6,146 bases of DNA from Rhodospirillaceae bacterium (GTDB lineage Bacteria; Pseudomonadota; Alphaproteobacteria; UBA11136): NCBI GenBank assembly GCA_002686135.1, contig NZAO01000093.1, positions 1 through 6,146 on the forward strand, given 5' to 3'. The notes beneath the pieces were generated by a model, which was given only the letters and a program-made list of their open reading frames with translations, was not told where the DNA came from and ran no database searches. The position numbers were made by a program, and so were the translations under genes. This document shows positions 4,535 to 6,146 of the stretch, piece after piece. How positions within the stretch are numbered: the stretch's first letter is position 1; each line of letters opens with the position of its first letter.

Positions 4535-6049
4535 ATGCCCTATTCGAGCCTGCGTGATTTCATGGAGCGCCTAGAGCGCGAGGGGGAGCTGGTCCGCGTC
4601 AGCGCGCCGGTCTCCCCCTATCTCGAGATGACCGAGATTGGAACCCGTCTGTTGGCCGAGGATGGGCCCGCGGTGCTATTCGAGAACCCGGTGGACGGTG
4701 AAAACCATCCCTATGGCGTGCCGGTGCTGACCAATCTGTTCGGCACCGTGGACCGGGTAGCCAAAGGCATGGACCGCGCGCGCGAGGACCTACGCGGGCT
4801 GGGCGAGACCCTGGCCTTTCTGCGCCAGCCCGAGCCGCCCGGCGGGTGGCGCGAGGCGGTGGCCATGATGCCCATACTAAAAACGCTGCACGCCATGTCG
4901 CCTAAGACCATAAGCAAGGCCCCGGTGCACGAAGTGGTGCTGGAGGGTGACGAGGTGGACCTATCGCGCCTTCCCATCCAGACCTGCTGGCCTGGCGAGC
5001 CGGCACCGTTAATTACCTGGCCGCTGGTAGTCACAAGCGGACCCGACCCCGAAAACGATCCCTGCGACAGCCCCAATCTCGGCGTCTATCGCATGCAGGT
5101 AACGAGCCGCAACACCACGCTCATGCGCTGGCTGGCCCATCGCGGCGGTGCGCTCCATCTTGCCCGCTGGGCGGCCATGCGCGACGACCCCATGCCCGTG
5201 GCTGCCGTCATCGGCGCCGATCCCGGCACCATCATCGCCGCCGTGACGCCGGTTCCTGATACCGTGTCCGAGTACCAGTTCGCGGGACTGCTGCGCGGGC
5301 GCAAGGTGGGTTTGACGGATTGTAAGACCGTGCCGTTGCAGGTGCCGGCTAATGCCGAGATGGTGATCGAAGGCCATGTGTCGCTGAGCAAAACCGGGGA
5401 GGAAGGCCCCTATGGTGATCACACGGGGTTTTACAACGCGGTGGAGCGTTTCCCCGTTTTTACCGTTTCCGCCATCACCGCGCGGTGTGACCCCATCTAT
5501 CTGTCTACCTTTACCGGACGCCCGCCCGACGAGCCCAGTGTTCTCGGAGAGGCCTTAAACGAGGTCTTCGTCCCGCTACTGCAACAGCAGTTCCCGGAAA
5601 TCGTGGATTTCTGGCTGCCACCAGAGGGCTGTTCCTACCGCATCGCCGTGGTCTCCATCCGCAAGGCCTATGCCGGCCACGCCAAGCGCATCATGATGGC
5701 AGTATGGTCCTATCTGCGGCAGTTCATGTACACCAAGTTCGTGATCGTGGTGGACGCCCACATCAACGCCCGCGACTGGAAGGACGTGATGTGGGCGGTA
5801 TCCACTCAGATGGACCCGGCGCGCGACATCACGGTGGTGGAAAACACAGCCATCGACTATCTCGACTTCGCCTCGCCGGTGAGCGGGTTGGGCTCGAAGA
5901 TCGGCCTTGACGCCACCACTAAGATCGGAGCCGAGACCAGCCGCCAATGGGGCACCCCCATCCGCATGGAGACGGAAGTGGTGGAACGAGTAAACGAGAA
6001 ATGGAGCCAGTACGGCCTGCCCGGCTCCGGCAAGCCCATATGGAAGTGA
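4535..6049 (+). CDS. ubiD: 3-polyprenyl-4-hydroxybenzoate decarboxylase UbiD
   Basis: UbiD removes the carboxyl group of 3-polyprenyl-4-hydroxybenzoate to give 2-polyprenylphenol. It uses prenylated FMN, made by UbiX, and Mn2+. The product follows the E. coli protein closely. By alignment with E. coli it keeps metal ligands N181 and E246, the cofactor-contacting segments VYR (184-186), RWL (198-200) and RG (203-204), and the proton donor D295 in [12 protein letters not shown]. Later conserved blocks are [20 protein letters not shown] (324-343), [25 protein letters not shown] (361-385) and [16 protein letters not shown] (446-461). The length of 504 residues is near the usual 490-500. ATG 4535 is chosen because GGAAGGAG ends 11 bases before it and MPYSSLRDF begins like the family. 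An in-frame ATG at 4508 lies before that Shine-Dalgarno and would add nine unlikely residues. All catalytic residues I can place are present. The stand-alone gene orientation implies its own promoter in the upstream region. Confidence 0.97.
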   Translation: MPYSSLRDFMERLEREGELVRVSAPVSPYLEMTEIGTRLLAEDGPAVLFENPVDGENHPYGVPVLTNLFGTVDRVAKGMDRAREDLRGLGETLAFLRQPEPPGGWREAVAMMPILKTLHAMSPKTISKAPVHEVVLEGDEVDLSRLPIQTCWPGEPAPLITWPLVVTSGPDPENDPCDSPNLGVYRMQVTSRNTTLMRWLAHRGGALHLARWAAMRDDPMPVAAVIGADPGTIIAAVTPVPDTVSEYQFAGLLRGRKVGLTDCKTVPLQVPANAEMVIEGHVSLSKTGEEGPYGDHTGFYNAVERFPVFTVSAITARCDPIYLSTFTGRPPDEPSVLGEALNEVFVPLLQQQFPEIVDFWLPPEGCSYRIAVVSIRKAYAGHAKRIMMAVWSYLRQFMYTKFVIVVDAHINARDWKDVMWAVSTQMDPARDITVVENTAIDYLDFASPVSGLGSKIGLDATTKIGAETSRQWGTPIRMETEVVERVNEKWSQYGLPGSGKPIWK

Positions 6050-6128
6050 GGTGTGCACGCGGCGGCCAGGGCCTATATATAAGTGTCTATACGTATATCG
6101 AGCCTTCACGGAGCCCTACGGAATCCTC
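6050..6128 (+). promoter_or_regulatory. A/T-rich spacer after ubiD, possible promoter of the next gene
   Basis: The ubiD stop is followed by 79 bases without a clear terminator hairpin plus U tract. The stretch 6074-6098 is unusually A/T-rich and contains TATATATAA (6074-6082) and the perfect 10-bp palindrome TATACGTATA (6088-6097). Either could supply a -10-like element, or the palindrome could bind a dimeric protein. No matching -35 is obvious. The next start codon is at 6129. Confidence 0.3.
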
Positions 6129-6146
6129 ATGACACAGCCCACCACC
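6129..6146 (+). CDS. Possible start of the next rightward gene (partial)
   Basis: ATG at 6129 opens a frame reading MTQPTT to the end of the window. A/T-rich DNA just upstream and the lack of a stop make a gene start plausible, but the nearest Shine-Dalgarno-like bases (CGGAG around 6109-6113) are too far away, and CGGAA at 6119-6123 is weak. Six codons do not allow identification. ubiX would be a natural neighbour but nothing here shows it. Confidence 0.35.

Noticed and set aside
5009..5422. Minus-strand open frames within ubiD
   Set aside because: They lie antisense to highly conserved UbiD sequence and have His/Gly/Arg-rich composition typical of antisense shadows in GC-rich genes.
594..6049. 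A new gene system or defence island
   Set aside because: The five main genes with known families are ordinary core metabolism or rRNA modification, and no transposase, integrase, toxin, nuclease or repeat array is visible.

Overview
The window is GC-rich and gene-dense. Its gene content suggests an alphaproteobacterium, probably of the Rhodospirillales or a related order. Three things point there: a class II/plant-like glutamate-cysteine ligase next to rsmE and ubiA (a neighbourhood I recall from many alphaproteobacteria), a DUF4170 protein, and a PchB-like AroQ chorismate mutase. This placement rests on recalled family knowledge, not on a search.

Layout. Positions 1-264 hold the possible 3' tail of a rightward gene (stop at 61-63), an A/T-rich patch, and a 29-codon rightward ORF (144-233) with a very strong Shine-Dalgarno and a hydrophobic core. 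A hairpin at 242-257 follows, suitably placed to end the leftward operon. Leftward genes then run from 2785 down to 265: rsmE (16S rRNA m3U1498 methyltransferase), gshA (glutamate-cysteine ligase) and a small chorismate mutase, closely packed and probably one transcript. An A/T-rich divergent region (2786-2957) separates rsmE from rightward ubiA (4-hydroxybenzoate polyprenyltransferase, 2958-3875). ubiA meets a leftward DUF4170-containing gene (3872-4342) tail to tail, with a 4-base overlap. A 192-base intergenic region with an 18-bp-period direct repeat separates that gene from rightward ubiD (4535-6049). After ubiD come an A/T-rich stretch and the first six codons of a possible next gene (6129 onward).

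How the genes work together. UbiA and UbiD are consecutive steps of ubiquinone synthesis: prenylation of 4-hydroxybenzoate, then decarboxylation of the prenylated ring using prenylated FMN. GshA commits cysteine to glutathione. The chorismate mutase uses chorismate, which is also the source of 4-hydroxybenzoate, but no functional link to ubiA/ubiD is shown by the sequence.

Most of the window is ordinary core metabolism. The points most worth a second look are an apparently damaged or displaced start of rsmE, the small membrane-like ORF at 144-233, the two-part DUF4170 protein with a putative winged-helix-like C-terminal half, and the direct repeats in front of ubiD. I see no evidence for a mobile element, CRISPR array, RNA gene or clearly new multi-gene system.
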